Shown: positions 17,134-27,100, numbered from the stretch's first letter. The stretch: DNA of 64,000 nucleotides from Paenibacillus selenitireducens (GCF_002021565.1 NZ_MSZX01000008.1:62027-126026); one strand, 5' to 3'. Numbers and translations are program-made. Notes: generated by a model not told the origin, from the sequence alone.

Positions 17134-18399
17134 ATGACATATGATGTCATCGTAGTAGGCGGTGGACCCTCCGGTCTCATGGCCAGTATAGCAGCTGCTG
17201 AACACGGAGCCTCGGTACTCCTTGTAGATAAGGGTGACAAGCTAGGCAGGAAACTGGGGATCTCTGGTGGCGGGCGATGTAATGTCACGAATGCCAAGGA
17301 AATCGATGAACTGATTCAATATATTCCGGGAAATGGCCGGTTTCTATACAGTGCTCTTGCTCATTTTAGCAATAAAGATATCATGCGATTCTTTGAAGAT
17401 CTCGGCATTCGGCTGAAAGAAGAGGACCGCGGCCGGATGTTCCCTGTATCCGATAAAGCCAAGACGGTTGTGGATGCCCTGATAGGTAAAGTGCGTAAGT
17501 TAGGTGTCGAAATTCGGACCAATCGCCCTGTCGAAACCGTGCTTTATAAGAATGGACAGGTAGCAGGTGTCAAATTAAAATCGGGCGAGACGCTTCGCAG
17601 CCATGCGGTGATCCTAGCTACCGGTGGAAAATCCGTTCCTCAGACAGGCTCGACGGGTGACGGTTATGCTTGGGCAGAGGCAGGTGGGCATACGATTACG
17701 GAATTATTCCCGACCGAAGTGCCGATCACCGTACAAGAGCCTTTTATCCGCAACAAGGAATTGCAAGGTCTATCCCTACGGAATATTACTTTGTCCGTCT
17801 GGAACCCGAAAGGAAAAAAACTCGTTGAGCATGAGGGAGATATGCTGTTTACCCACTTCGGAATTTCAGGACCTGCCGCCTTACGTTGCAGCCAATTCGT
17901 TGTCAAAGCGCAGAAGAAATTCGACACCCGGCTCGTGAAAATGACAATTGATTTATTTCCCGAGAAATCTGTCGAGCAGTTGTATCAGGAATCGCTTGCA
18001 CTAGCAAAGAATGAAGCGAAGAAAGCGGCCAAGAATGTTCTTAAACCATTACTTCCAGAACGAATGATTCCACTTCTGCTCCAGCTCGCAGGGATTAAGG
18101 AAGATACGACTTACGACAATATCCCGAAGCAGCCTTGGCTAGAACTTGCTCAACTGCTTAAATCCTTCCCGCTTCAAGCGAACGGTACCCTCTCAATTGA
18201 AGAAGCCTTTGTTACGGGCGGCGGCGTGCATTTGAAAGAAATCGATCCGAAGACGATGATGTCGAAAATAGCTGACGGCTTATTTTTCTGCGGCGAAATC
18301 ATGGATATTCACGGCTACACGGGCGGGTATAATATCACTGCGGCATTCACGACCGGCTATACGGCAGGCATGAGTGCTGCACAACGCTTCACGTCCTAA
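17134..18399 (+). CDS. FAD-dependent oxidoreductase, HI0933/YtfP (BaiN-like) family
   Basis: A 421-residue flavoprotein with the N-terminal Rossmann motif [17 protein letters not shown], the family signature [19 protein letters not shown], a mid-region [17 protein letters not shown], and a C-terminal FAD segment [24 protein letters not shown] precedes the ATG. The physiological substrate of this family is poorly known; some members reduce bile-acid intermediates. It is a single-gene unit divergent from the KinB-like kinase. Confidence 0.88.
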   Translation: MTYDVIVVGGGPSGLMASIAAAEHGASVLLVDKGDKLGRKLGISGGGRCNVTNAKEIDELIQYIPGNGRFLYSALAHFSNKDIMRFFEDLGIRLKEEDRGRMFPVSDKAKTVVDALIGKVRKLGVEIRTNRPVETVLYKNGQVAGVKLKSGETLRSHAVILATGGKSVPQTGSTGDGYAWAEAGGHTITELFPTEVPITVQEPFIRNKELQGLSLRNITLSVWNPKGKKLVEHEGDMLFTHFGISGPAALRCSQFVVKAQKKFDTRLVKMTIDLFPEKSVEQLYQESLALAKNEAKKAAKNVLKPLLPERMIPLLLQLAGIKEDTTYDNIPKQPWLELAQLLKSFPLQANGTLSIEEAFVTGGGVHLKEIDPKTMMSKIADGLFFCGEIMDIHGYTGGYNITAAFTTGYTAGMSAAQRFTS

Positions 18400-18410
18400 C
18401 GACGATTCAA

Positions 18411-18452
18411 AAAGAGCTGACTCCCCTTCGCCAGAAGGAGGGCCAGCTCTTG
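18411..18452. terminator. Terminator between flavoprotein and 18466-18882 gene
   Basis: AAGAGCTG(A)CTCC and GGAG(GGC)CAGCTCTT form a stem between convergent genes. Confidence 0.75.
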
Positions 18453-18465
18453 TGGTATATCGAAT

Positions 18466-18882
18466 CTAGGATTTAACCTCACCTGAAAAATGATCTGTTG
18501 TTTCATCATACCAGGCGAGATGATCCTCATTGCGTAAATCTAAATTTTCAAAATTATCGGCATTATAAATCGAGGATGCATCTGCATACCCTTCCACCCA
18601 ATCCTCATTCACAACATGTGCAGGGACAGCAATAAAGCCATCGACTTGATAAGCCTCATCAAAAGGCATTTCTGACATGGTAGACTGTTCTTGCAGATCT
18701 CCTCCGAACGCTTGCGCAATCTCAAGAGCCGAAGTTAAATCCGCATTCTCGACATGAATATGCAAGCGTGTCCCGCCATCATCATCGAATACCGGTTCAT
18801 ATCCAAGTTCCTGCAGGGTCTCATGTGCAAGATTTGCGCTCTGAATATCGCTAAACTGAAAGGCAATCGCTGTATGCCGCAA
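18466..18882 (-). CDS. Conserved-looking acidic protein of unknown function
   Basis: A 138-residue acidic protein with no membrane segment. The first half reads like a small ferredoxin-like fold (AIAFQFSDIQSANLAHETL, then TRLHIHVENADLTSALEIA). The second half is acidic and aromatic, ending HLAWYDETTDHFSGEVKS. The start is TTG 18882 with GGAAGAGG upstream. I do not recognise the family. It is convergent with the flavoprotein and faces the MarR gene. Confidence 0.7.
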   Translation of the reverse strand: MRHTAIAFQFSDIQSANLAHETLQELGYEPVFDDDGGTRLHIHVENADLTSALEIAQAFGGDLQEQSTMSEMPFDEAYQVDGFIAVPAHVVNEDWVEGYADASSIYNADNFENLDLRNEDHLAWYDETTDHFSGEVKS

Positions 18883-19054
18883 GTGATCACGTCCTCTTCC
18901 TTTAAGTTCAACCGTGTAAAGATCAAAATCACGGAAGGTCTACTGCATACTATGCCCGAAAACCCCATTTTTCATCAAAGCTTAAATTGCTGAATCTCCA
19001 TGGAGGTCGAAATCTCTTTTTTTTATGTATTTCAATTCCGGTTCAATGTGATAA

Positions 19055-19074
19055 AAGTTATTTAAATTTAACTT
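19055..19074. promoter_or_regulatory. Candidate MarR operator
   Basis: AAGTTA-TTTAAATT-TAACTT is a perfect inverted repeat 50-60 nt before the MarR-family start. The AT-rich palindrome is typical of autoregulated MarR proteins. Confidence 0.45.
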
Positions 19075-19123
19075 ATTTATGACTTAAGATAGTTCTGAGA
19101 GAGAAACGGATTGTGTAAAGGCG

Positions 19124-19606
19124 GTGTTGAGATTGCTGAAACTTGAAGACGTGAATACGGAACAATCGCTCCAATTATTCCACGTGTTTGCAAAGGCATT
19201 TAAAAGTGTGTCCGAGCACTCGTATATGAGTTGTAAAACACAAGGATTTAACCCGACAGCATTCGCGGTTTTAGAGGTTCTTTATTTAAAAGGATCACAA
19301 CCGATTCAACAAATTGGCTCGAAGCTTCTATTGCAGAGCGGTAATGTTACCTACGTCATCGATAAACTCGAACAGACAGGCCTCTTACGCCGCAAGCATT
19401 GCTCCAAAGATCGCCGTGTTATTTATACGGAATTGACGGAGGAAGGAAAAGCCGTTATGGACAAAGTGTATCCTGAACATTCTAAGGCGCTATCGAATGC
19501 ACTCCAAGGATTAAATAAAGAAGAGAAGGATTTAACCATACGCCTTCTCAAAAAACTCGGAATGGCAGCGGAGAACATTACTCCGGTGACCGTCAAAAAA
19601 ACCTGA
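19124..19606 (+). CDS. MarR family transcriptional regulator
   Basis: A 160-residue MarR protein. Helical dimerisation ends flank a winged helix: LEVLYLKGSQPIQQIG, recognition region LLQSGNVTYVIDKLEQTGLL, and wing RRKHCSKDRRVIYTELTEEG. A cysteine sits in helix 1-2 (MSCKTQGF) and another near the wing (KHCSKD), so redox sensing is possible but not shown. Starts GTG 19124, TTG 19127 and TTG 19133 are all possible; AAAGGCGG is upstream. No obvious target gene is adjacent. Confidence 0.88.
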   Translation: MLRLLKLEDVNTEQSLQLFHVFAKAFKSVSEHSYMSCKTQGFNPTAFAVLEVLYLKGSQPIQQIGSKLLLQSGNVTYVIDKLEQTGLLRRKHCSKDRRVIYTELTEEGKAVMDKVYPEHSKALSNALQGLNKEEKDLTIRLLKKLGMAAENITPVTVKKT

Positions 19607-19635
19607 CTTCGATATTACGAAGTCAGGTTTTTCTT
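19603..19635. terminator. Terminator shared by marR-type gene and GGDEF-EAL gene
   Basis: CCTGACTTCG and CGAAGTCAGG with a six-base loop, then TTTTT on the plus strand and AAAAAA before it on the same strand, so it works both ways. Confidence 0.88.
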
Positions 19636-22362
19636 TAGGTTGAAATCGGCAAAGGTTGCTATAAATTGAGCCGCTGGGATGGGACGACTGAATAAATAAC
19701 CTTGGAACTTATCGCAACCTTGGCTTTGCAAAAATTGCAGCTCCTCCTCGGTCTCAATTCCTTCGGCAGCTACTGCGACATCCAGACTATGACCCAGTTG
19801 GATCACCGTCTTCACGATCGAAGCATTGACTTCGTCGGTTGGCAAATGGCGAACGAAGGATTGGTCCAATTTCAAAATATGTATCGGCAGCTTGTGCAGA
19901 CGGCTTAGGGAAGAATACCCGGTTCCGAAATCATCGATTGCAATCTGGATGCCTCGCTCTTTCAATTGCCCTAATACGGAAATCGCATGCTCCATATGAT
20001 GCTGGACATAACCTTCCGTAATTTCTAATATCAAATACTTCGGATCCATTCCTGTCTCCTCGATGACACGATCTACGACTTGAACGAAATCTTGATTGGA
20101 AAATTGCCGCAAGGATACATTCACGCTCATTTGTATCTTAGGCAACCCTTCCCTTACCCAGATAAGATGCTGCATACAAGCCGTGCGCAGAACCCACTCC
20201 CCGATGGGAATAATTAAGCCCGTCTCTTCTGCGAGCGGGATAAATTGTGCCGGTGACACAAAACCATGCATCGGATGTGACCAGCGAATGAGTGCTTCTG
20301 CAGCAATGATCGTGCCTTTCTCATCTAACAGCGGTTGATAATACAGAAGCATCTCATCCCGCTCCAACGCTTTGCGCAGATGATTCTCGAGCATCATTCG
20401 TTCCGGGATTTGGTCCACGGTAATTTGATCGTAATACTGATAACAAGAACCGCCCTTGTCCTTCGCTACATACATCGCCGTATCGGCATTCTTCAACATG
20501 GAGGTGAGACTGTCGCCGTCCTGCGGGAACAAACTCACACCGATGCTGGCAGCAACGAACAATTCATGCGATTGTACGTGAAAGCCTAGCGATAGCTTCT
20601 CAATGATGGCTTCTGCGTAGGTATTCACATTACTCCGTTCCACATCCCGAAGCACGACGACAAATTCATCGCCTCCCAGACGTGCACACATCGCCTGTGT
20701 ACTATCACGGAATATCTGATCCAAACGTTGAGATACTTCCGTAAGCAATAGATCTCCCACATCATGGCCTAATGTATCATTCACATGTTTGAACCGATCT
20801 AAATCGATAAACATGACCGCGAGGGTTTGATTGCTTTTAACAGATTCTTCCAGGCTCCGTTCCAAATCCAGGGAGAAATGATAGCGATTCGGCAATCCTG
20901 TTAAGGTATCGTAGTATGCCAGCTGCTGCAGTCGTTCCTCGGATAGTTCCAGCATTTCGGTCTGTTCGATCAACTGATCGTTCATCCGCCTCATCTCAAG
21001 GAACATCTCTACAACACGATCCGCCATAATTCTGAAGTTCGTGACTAAAGCAGCCACCTCGTGAATCGCGGTACGCGGCCAGGCGAACACTTGCTGGCGC
21101 TTCAGCTTATCCGGTAGATCCGTCGTCATCTTCGTCAGTTTGTTCAGGGATAACATCAGATACGAATTAAAAAACAACGAGATAATCGTAGCAATCATAC
21201 AGAACGAGAACATGACAATGAACTTGTTCGTATAGGCCATAATCGTACTGTGCTGGTAGTACGAGATGGGCAGCGCGGCAACAATTTGATTGGGGCTGAA
21301 TCCTGCAATCTCTGTAACTAATACATAGTAGCCATTATTCCAACGCCATGTTTCATAATTGTAATGCTCGTTTTCCGGAATCCATCGGTAGAATTCACTT
21401 GCATATCTAAGTCCCGTTTTATAATAACCCACCTCATGCGAATCACTGCTGCTTGAAAGATGTTGGAGGCCGTTATTGAACACTGTATAATATTGCTTCC
21501 TGAACCAATCGCCGTCCGTGGAGGATGCAATGTTGTTATCTGCATAGAGCAGCCCCATCTTAATGGCCCCGTTCGCCGAGTTTCGGACAAGCTCTTCTGT
21601 AATTTCTCCGGATTGAATCGATTCCTTGATCTTTGAAGTGGAACCCTTGCTCTCCCGCTCCATTCGATTCATTTCGTTCATCATATGCTGGGTCTGTGTC
21701 TGCATGAATAGGAGAGAATCATGCTCTACCCGGTCCCGGATTTGAGAGCTATCCAAGTACATATTCAATAAAAAAGGGCCAATAACCGCAACGATGGATA
21801 GGTGCGTGAGCAATTGATTCAAGTAGATCATGCGCTTCTTCATCTGAGGGAATAGCCTTCTCCACGGCAAATACGTAATGATGACATCCCCTAATAATCC
21901 ATTCAACAAGCCGCTCATCGCGATCATGAAAATTTGCAGATACATCTCGGAAGAGTAGATTCCGATCTGCAAATAATAGAGTAATCCCGTAAGCGGCGCC
22001 CCGATGATCAGCCAGAACAGCCCGTCCCAAATGAATAGAAATCTTTTTCTTTTTCGCGAAAATACAGCACTGACCAGAATCACTTCAATGCAGATAAGAA
22101 TAAGATATATGGGGCCGTCCAGCCAAAAGTAAGAAATTGCACTCACGATCAGGACTGCTGCCCCCGACCAATAGGGACCAAACAGATTTAAAATGACAAA
22201 TAGAAATGCGCTGCAGAACATAATATGCGCACCATAGGAGAAGTTAATGACCCAATGCGTTCCCAGCGTCGCTAATCCTATACATATAATTAAGGCGCTA
22301 AATGCACGAAGGGACGATATCGGATTCAATTTGTGGTGGATAGCAAGCACCCCTAACAGCAA
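19615..22362 (-). CDS. Membrane GGDEF-EAL cyclic di-GMP signalling protein
   Basis: A 915-residue protein. About six N-terminal transmembrane helices (residues 10-205), an extracytoplasmic segment (about 205-375), another helix, a HAMP-like linker and coiled coil, then GGDEF (about 484-650) and EAL (about 657-905). The GGDEF motif RLGGDEF is intact and no RxxD inhibition site precedes it. The EAL motif AEALIRW, DDFGTGYSSL and KLDQSFV are intact. It could therefore both make and break c-di-GMP. The start is TTG, with AAGGAAA somewhat far upstream. It is a single-gene unit. Confidence 0.93.
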   Translation of the reverse strand: MLLGVLAIHHKLNPISSLRAFSALIICIGLATLGTHWVINFSYGAHIMFCSAFLFVILNLFGPYWSGAAVLIVSAISYFWLDGPIYLILICIEVILVSAVFSRKRKRFLFIWDGLFWLIIGAPLTGLLYYLQIGIYSSEMYLQIFMIAMSGLLNGLLGDVIITYLPWRRLFPQMKKRMIYLNQLLTHLSIVAVIGPFLLNMYLDSSQIRDRVEHDSLLFMQTQTQHMMNEMNRMERESKGSTSKIKESIQSGEITEELVRNSANGAIKMGLLYADNNIASSTDGDWFRKQYYTVFNNGLQHLSSSSDSHEVGYYKTGLRYASEFYRWIPENEHYNYETWRWNNGYYVLVTEIAGFSPNQIVAALPISYYQHSTIMAYTNKFIVMFSFCMIATIISLFFNSYLMLSLNKLTKMTTDLPDKLKRQQVFAWPRTAIHEVAALVTNFRIMADRVVEMFLEMRRMNDQLIEQTEMLELSEERLQQLAYYDTLTGLPNRYHFSLDLERSLEESVKSNQTLAVMFIDLDRFKHVNDTLGHDVGDLLLTEVSQRLDQIFRDSTQAMCARLGGDEFVVVLRDVERSNVNTYAEAIIEKLSLGFHVQSHELFVAASIGVSLFPQDGDSLTSMLKNADTAMYVAKDKGGSCYQYYDQITVDQIPERMMLENHLRKALERDEMLLYYQPLLDEKGTIIAAEALIRWSHPMHGFVSPAQFIPLAEETGLIIPIGEWVLRTACMQHLIWVREGLPKIQMSVNVSLRQFSNQDFVQVVDRVIEETGMDPKYLILEITEGYVQHHMEHAISVLGQLKERGIQIAIDDFGTGYSSLSRLHKLPIHILKLDQSFVRHLPTDEVNASIVKTVIQLGHSLDVAVAAEGIETEEELQFLQSQGCDKFQGYLFSRPIPAAQFIATFADFNLKKNLTS

Positions 22363-22511
22363 GAATATGGAATTGTTTCCTTATCTTATTTCGACATCCA
22401 TTTCAATTTCCCTACTACTTTGTGTATTTTTTCCTATTCATTTTAATATTTTCGATCCAATTATGTCTATAGGCGTAGGTCGAATGTCCCTAATCTATCA
22501 TGCATAGAACG

Positions 22512-22548
22512 AAAAAAATCACCGACAAATAACTGCCGATGATTTTCC
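22512..22548 (-). terminator. Terminator of the ECF transporter operon
   Basis: Minus strand: AAAATCATCGGCA pairs with TGTCGGTGATTTT, followed by TTT. Confidence 0.7.
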
Positions 22549-22592
22549 TATATCATCATTATGCTTCTTAAGCGTTAACTGCTTCATATCGC

Positions 22593-24005
22593 TTACATCA
22601 GGACTATCGTTCTTGTTACCCACGGCTCAATCCATTGTCGATCATGCGTAATGATTAGGATGGCCGTGCCTTGCTCCGCCAACTCCGCACAGAACTCGAA
22701 TATGCTCGTGGTATTTGCTGCATCTTGACCACTTGTCGGTTCATCCAGAATGAGCAATTGTGGTTGTGTCATACACATCGATGCCACGCTTAACAGTCGC
22801 TTTTCGCCATGACTCAGTTGGAAAGGATGTTGGTCTCGCTGCGCATATAGGCCGATTCTCTCGAGCATTCTCGTTCCTTGTTCTTCGATGTCAGACAAGG
22901 AGGTCTGTTCCTGCTGCATTCGCAAGCTATAGACACACTCTTCCCACACCGTATCTGCAACGAATTGATGTTCTGGCTGCTGATGTGCAAAGCTTAACCA
23001 TGATGCCCGTTCATAGATGGAAGTACGGCTTACGTCCTTTCCCTCCAGGAATATCGTTCCTTTATGACTAGGCAATAGGCCCATTAACAACTTCGATAGC
23101 GTCGTTTTCCCGCATCCATTAGGACCAGTGACCGCTAACATTTCACCCGGAAACACTTCGAAGGAGCAGGGTTGTAATCCGCGCTGCCCCATAGGATATT
23201 GATAAGCAAGCTTTTTTACTTCCAACAAAGGTGTTGATGCTGTCGGCTTCCCGCTAGGATTCCGATGGAGATTAGGTTTAGCTTGCTCCCAGATCGACGT
23301 ACGGACCGCATCGTTCAGGGGCATATCCTGCATCATTGCTCCTGCCTCCATGGTTATGATTCTTGTTGATCCCCGTGGAATGCAGTCCGGTCTAGAAGCT
23401 GTCGCAATGACAGTTACGCCTTGTTCATGGATAGATCGGAGCAGCTCAAACATCGCTGTCTTTGTCTCTGGATCTAGACTCGATGTAATATCATCCATAA
23501 TGAGAATGGACGAGTTCATGGTTAATACCGATGCAATGGCGACACGCTGCTTCTGACCGCCGGATAAGTGGTTGACATTTTGGTTCCGATAGAAGGTCAT
23601 GCCTACCTGCTGTAGCGCATTTGCTATTCGGCGCTCAATTTCTTCGGGTTCAACACGCAGGTTCTCTGGAGCAAATGCGAGCTCATCTTCAACCACGCCT
23701 ACAACGAGTTGGGCATCAGGATCTTGAAAGACCATACCCACCTGCTCTGCGAGGCGATGGACTTGTTCTGCCTCCAGACCTACGGGAAGATCACGCATCA
23801 TCACCAAACCTAGGCGGTCGCCGCCTAATTGGCCTGGAATCAATCCATTCATCATCTGGCATAGGGTAGATTTTCCGCTGCCATTAGGTCCATAAATCGT
23901 AACAAATTCTCCTTGCTCAATCTCGAATGAAACATCCTGAACAGCGGGTTGATCAGCATGTTCATACGTGTAAGTCACACGATCAAATGTAATGACAGCA
24001 TTCAT
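22593..24005 (-). CDS. ECF transporter, double ATPase subunit (YkoD-like)
   Basis: A 470-residue protein with two complete ABC ATPase domains in one chain. Domain 1: Walker A GPNGSGKST, signature LSGGQKQRV, Walker B ILIMDD. Domain 2: Walker A GPNGCGKTT, signature LSHGEKRLL, Walker B LLILDEPTSG. Domain 1 has a less usual Asp in place of Glu after Walker B (MDDITSS). With the T and S components upstream it forms an energy-coupling-factor importer. Its start overlaps the S-component stop by 4 nt (ATGA). Confidence 0.93.
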   Translation of the reverse strand: MNAVITFDRVTYTYEHADQPAVQDVSFEIEQGEFVTIYGPNGSGKSTLCQMMNGLIPGQLGGDRLGLVMMRDLPVGLEAEQVHRLAEQVGMVFQDPDAQLVVGVVEDELAFAPENLRVEPEEIERRIANALQQVGMTFYRNQNVNHLSGGQKQRVAIASVLTMNSSILIMDDITSSLDPETKTAMFELLRSIHEQGVTVIATASRPDCIPRGSTRIITMEAGAMMQDMPLNDAVRTSIWEQAKPNLHRNPSGKPTASTPLLEVKKLAYQYPMGQRGLQPCSFEVFPGEMLAVTGPNGCGKTTLSKLLMGLLPSHKGTIFLEGKDVSRTSIYERASWLSFAHQQPEHQFVADTVWEECVYSLRMQQEQTSLSDIEEQGTRMLERIGLYAQRDQHPFQLSHGEKRLLSVASMCMTQPQLLILDEPTSGQDAANTTSIFEFCAELAEQGTAILIITHDRQWIEPWVTRTIVLM

Positions 24006-24595
24006 GATCTCAATTTCGCGTCTTTAACGATGTTAAAGGAACGCAACAGACCCGTGCGCACCATGGCATCTCCAATCATTTTGGTTAACATCCCGCACAG
24101 GATCAACCCACTTAGACAACGCACGATGAATGCGATCGTAAGCTGTCCCATCCCCCATTTCAAATAACCGAACATATTCGCCGCGAAAATAAACCAAAGT
24201 GGTACCGCACATAATCCGAGCAGCATCGTTACCCCCATGGTCCAACGCTTATATTTAAAAATAGCACATACCAGCTCAACAGCAACGGCATAACATAACG
24301 CCGCAACAAGCGAAGCCGCGATACCGTAAGAATTACCGAGCAAGGTCTGGACAATGGCCCCGAGCATATACGTAATAAACGCAGTCCCCGGTTTACGAAT
24401 AATATACATCGCCAAGACCCCATATATCATATACAGCCCGACAATGGTCGAGGTAGCAATAGGTCCTCCTAGTGTCGTTAAGAACTGGTTCACCGTAGAC
24501 AAAAATGTCGAAAGGACGGCATTTGCCATAGCAAGAACAGCCATCAGAACAATTTCAAGGGTCGTAAAACGCTGAATTGCGCTTCGTTCATTCAT
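24002..24595 (-). CDS. ECF transporter S component, YkoE family
   Basis: A 197-residue, six-helix substrate-binding membrane protein. The N-terminus LEIVLMAVLAMANAVLSTF and the GNSYGIAASLVAALCYA segment are typical of YkoE. In Bacillus the YkoE system is linked to thiamine or its hydroxymethylpyrimidine precursor; that substrate is a family inference. I looked for a TPP riboswitch upstream of the operon and found none. It lies between the T component and the ATPase subunit. Confidence 0.88.
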   Translation of the reverse strand: MNERSAIQRFTTLEIVLMAVLAMANAVLSTFLSTVNQFLTTLGGPIATSTIVGLYMIYGVLAMYIIRKPGTAFITYMLGAIVQTLLGNSYGIAASLVAALCYAVAVELVCAIFKYKRWTMGVTMLLGLCAVPLWFIFAANMFGYLKWGMGQLTIAFIVRCLSGLILCGMLTKMIGDAMVRTGLLRSFNIVKDAKLRS

Positions 24596-24631
24596 TATAG
24601 ATCTCTCCTAATCTTTCTCTAAATTCTTTCA

Positions 24632-25369
24632 TTAAACATAGTAAAGTACAATAAAGGTACTTCCTATAAAAGCTACTATCATGATGAGCGAAAACCAAGT
24701 TGTTTTTATCGTTTTCATATACGTTCGACTCGAGTATGCGCCAAAGCCTTTGGCGTCCATGGCGCTAGCAATCATCTGCATCCGACGAACCGAATTAACA
24801 AATATCGCAATCGAAAATATCTTCCATGCTTGAATGCGTTCGCTTACCCCCTTGGGAGGTCTCATTCCTCGAAGCTGATGGGTGGAACGAATGATCTCCG
24901 TCTCTTCGGTCAGAATTGGAAGAAATCGTAGTGATAACGATACTGCGTACGCGAATCGATAGGGTACACGCAATTGTTGCGTAAGCATCAACACCACATC
25001 CCGGGGATCTGTTGTCGCTAAATAGATTACCGATGTTAAGAATAAGGTGAATAAGCGACAGGTGATCGCGGCTGCGTAATCTAGCGCCTCAAGTGTCAAG
25101 TGGACAGGACCTAACTGAAGTATCGTTGTATCCCCGGGAACCCATAGGAGTTGTACGAAAAAAAATGGGATTCCGAACAGGAGCAAGTAACGTGTGACCC
25201 GCCCTAGAATGCGAACCGTCCTCTTCCCGTATATTAGCCCGCATAGGATAACAATGCCGAGAATTACTCCCTGAACGAGCGCGGACTGATAGGTTAATGC
25301 TAATACCGTCATGCATATCACGCCAATAAGTTTGGACAGTGGATCCATATGTACATCTCCGTTAATCAT
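24632..25369 (-). CDS. ECF transporter T component (transmembrane)
   Basis: A 245-residue energy-coupling membrane protein with about five helices and the characteristic C-terminal coupling motifs around LRGMRPPKG and ASAMDAKGFGA (Ala-Arg-Gly-like boxes that contact the ATPases). The N-terminus DPLSKLIGVICMTVLAL is typical. It is first in the operon, 36 nt before the S component, and completes a T-S-AA' importer. Confidence 0.9.
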   Translation of the reverse strand: MINGDVHMDPLSKLIGVICMTVLALTYQSALVQGVILGIVILCGLIYGKRTVRILGRVTRYLLLFGIPFFFVQLLWVPGDTTILQLGPVHLTLEALDYAAAITCRLFTLFLTSVIYLATTDPRDVVLMLTQQLRVPYRFAYAVSLSLRFLPILTEETEIIRSTHQLRGMRPPKGVSERIQAWKIFSIAIFVNSVRRMQMIASAMDAKGFGAYSSRTYMKTIKTTWFSLIMIVAFIGSTFIVLYYV

Positions 25370-25495
25370 TTTTGTCTATTAAAACTCCCTCGTATCTAAT
25401 CTATAGCTTACACCTCACATTGTGACGAATGGCCATCCAATTGTAAACCTATTATAAATAAGTTGGTTGACAATTGGAATAGGAAGCACAAAAAA

Positions 25496-25541
25496 ACTTC
25501 CTTTTCTAACATCTAACGATGTCAGAATGGAAGTTCTCATG
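25496..25541 (-). terminator. Terminator of the com operon permease
   Basis: Minus strand: GAACTTCC(A)TTCTGACATC pairs with GATGTTAGAA(AA)GGAAGTT, followed by a T run. It ends the transcript that begins at comX. Confidence 0.75.
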
Positions 25542-25557
25542 GCATTAAGATTGAAAC

Positions 25558-26388
25558 TCAGCGGGTTGAATCTTTCTTGTTACGGAACCCAACTTCGTAG
25601 ATTCGGAGTGTAATATAAGTATTAATCCATATCGCGCCTACCATGATCATCACACGCAAGATCACCTGAAAGCAGCCGACATGTTCGGTTGTCAATCGCA
25701 TGATCATCAGAAAGGGGGTGACATAGGGAATCAAAGACACCACTTTCATGACGAAGTCAAACTGGCCTGTAGGTACTCCTAAAAATAAAAAGATCACCAC
25801 GGCAAAAAGTAGAAGTACGATAATGGAGGTCAGACAGGCATATGTTTTGCTTAACAAAGAGCCAGCGGCAATATACAGACTTGCGTATTGCAGGAACCCC
25901 AGGATGAAGAACAGGACCAGGTATACTGAGAATGTCGGTGTTAAGTAACTGAGGTTGATCCAAATGTTCGTATAGAGCATAACACCTTGAACATCATAAT
26001 AGTTCAGTACGACAATCGTGAGCAGCATATATAGAAAAAGCTGTACACAACCTGCCGCTCCAAATCCGGTCATTTTCCCCAGCAGACAGATACCGTAATC
26101 CCGTCGTTCGATCAGCTCTATCTCCCGATGTCGGATACGGTCGTGCAGAATGGACTTTCCCAGGCCAGCTCCGCAGCCGATGATTCCCACCAATAATATT
26201 CCCATGATAACGAGGGATAGAGAATACTCCTTGACATCCAACGGGATGGGCTTCACGATTCCGTACCTCACGGCCCAATATAGCGCTCCTGATAGTGAGA
26301 GGATGGTCACTATCGTTGTACATATATAGAATGTAGATTGAATGCATTCCGTAAATGCACGAACGGTCATTCGCCAAAATAACCTCAT
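25558..26388 (-). CDS. ABC-2-like permease downstream of comA
   Basis: About 276 residues with six hydrophobic segments (for example LVIMGILLVGIIGCGAGLG and YLVLFFILGFLQYASLY). It resembles ABC-2 type permeases, with cytoplasmic loop RHREIELIERRDYGICLLGKM between helices 2 and 3, where such proteins have LERRxxG-type sequences. No ATPase gene is adjacent. The frame opens at 26436, but GGAG lies 7 nt before ATG 26388. It starts 55 nt after comA with no terminator between, so it probably belongs to the comXPA transcript. Confidence 0.7.
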   Translation of the reverse strand: MRLFWRMTVRAFTECIQSTFYICTTIVTILSLSGALYWAVRYGIVKPIPLDVKEYSLSLVIMGILLVGIIGCGAGLGKSILHDRIRHREIELIERRDYGICLLGKMTGFGAAGCVQLFLYMLLTIVVLNYYDVQGVMLYTNIWINLSYLTPTFSVYLVLFFILGFLQYASLYIAAGSLLSKTYACLTSIIVLLLFAVVIFLFLGVPTGQFDFVMKVVSLIPYVTPFLMIMRLTTEHVGCFQVILRVMIMVGAIWINTYITLRIYEVGFRNKKDSTR

Positions 26389-26443
26389 CGCTCTTCTCCA
26401 GTTAAGTTCATCATTTCCCCCATTTCTGCCCTTCATCTGTGAA

Positions 26444-27100
26444 CTACATAAATTCTTTGATATGAATTAATCCTAGTCGCTTCGCAACGATGATCGCTTC
26501 CGATCTGGAACGAACATTTAACTTCTCAAATATTCGAGTTAAATTGTATTCAACGGTCCGTTGGCTCATAATGAGTAAACTTGCGATTTCTTTATTGCTC
26601 AAGCCATTGGCTACTTCCTGAAGAATTTCTTGTTCCTTCTCATTGATGGATACATCCTCCACCTTCTGGCTTAATCCACTGCCCGAGCGAATGTCGTTGC
26701 GGCGCAATTGCTTCAACAACGATATGGGAATCACCGCTTCTCCCCTTAAAGCACAACGAATCGCCGCAATCAATTGGTCGCGCGACGATGTTTTGCTAAT
26801 AAATCCAGCTACGCCGGACTCAATTAAAATATTGTAATGGGCACTGATATCATAACCAGAGTATATCAATACGATCGAGTCTGAATTGATCGATACGACG
26901 CGACGCGTTAATTCTAACCCGCTAATTCCCGGCATATTGAGATCGAATAACATGATGTCATATTTATGTTCCCGAATACATTCCAAGGCCTCAAGACCCG
27001 AACATACGACAGTGACATTCATATCCGATTCTTTCTCAATCATGATTTTGGTTCCTTCACCAACAGAAGGATGATCATCTACTAACAGAATTTCAATCAT
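26444..27100 (-). CDS. comA: ComA-like quorum-sensing response regulator
   Basis: A 218-residue NarL/FixJ-type regulator. Receiver domain: acidic pair in VDDHPSVGEGTKIM (Asp8/Asp9) and phospho-acceptor Asp53 in MLFDLNMPGISG. The C-terminal LuxR helix-turn-helix includes ANGLSNKEIASLL and SQRTVEYNLTRIFEKLNV, close to B. subtilis ComA. It overlaps the end of comP by 8 nt, so translation is coupled. Phosphorylated ComA binds TTGCGG-N4-CCGCAA palindromes; a perfect one lies upstream of comX in this locus. Confidence 0.93.
   Translation of the reverse strand: MIEILLVDDHPSVGEGTKIMIEKESDMNVTVVCSGLEALECIREHKYDIMLFDLNMPGISGLELTRRVVSINSDSIVLIYSGYDISAHYNILIESGVAGFISKTSSRDQLIAAIRCALRGEAVIPISLLKQLRRNDIRSGSGLSQKVEDVSINEKEQEILQEVANGLSNKEIASLLIMSQRTVEYNLTRIFEKLNVRSRSEAIIVAKRLGLIHIKEFM

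Noticed and set aside
25370-25495. TPP riboswitch before the ECF transporter
   Set aside because: The conserved blocks of the THI element were not found on the minus strand.
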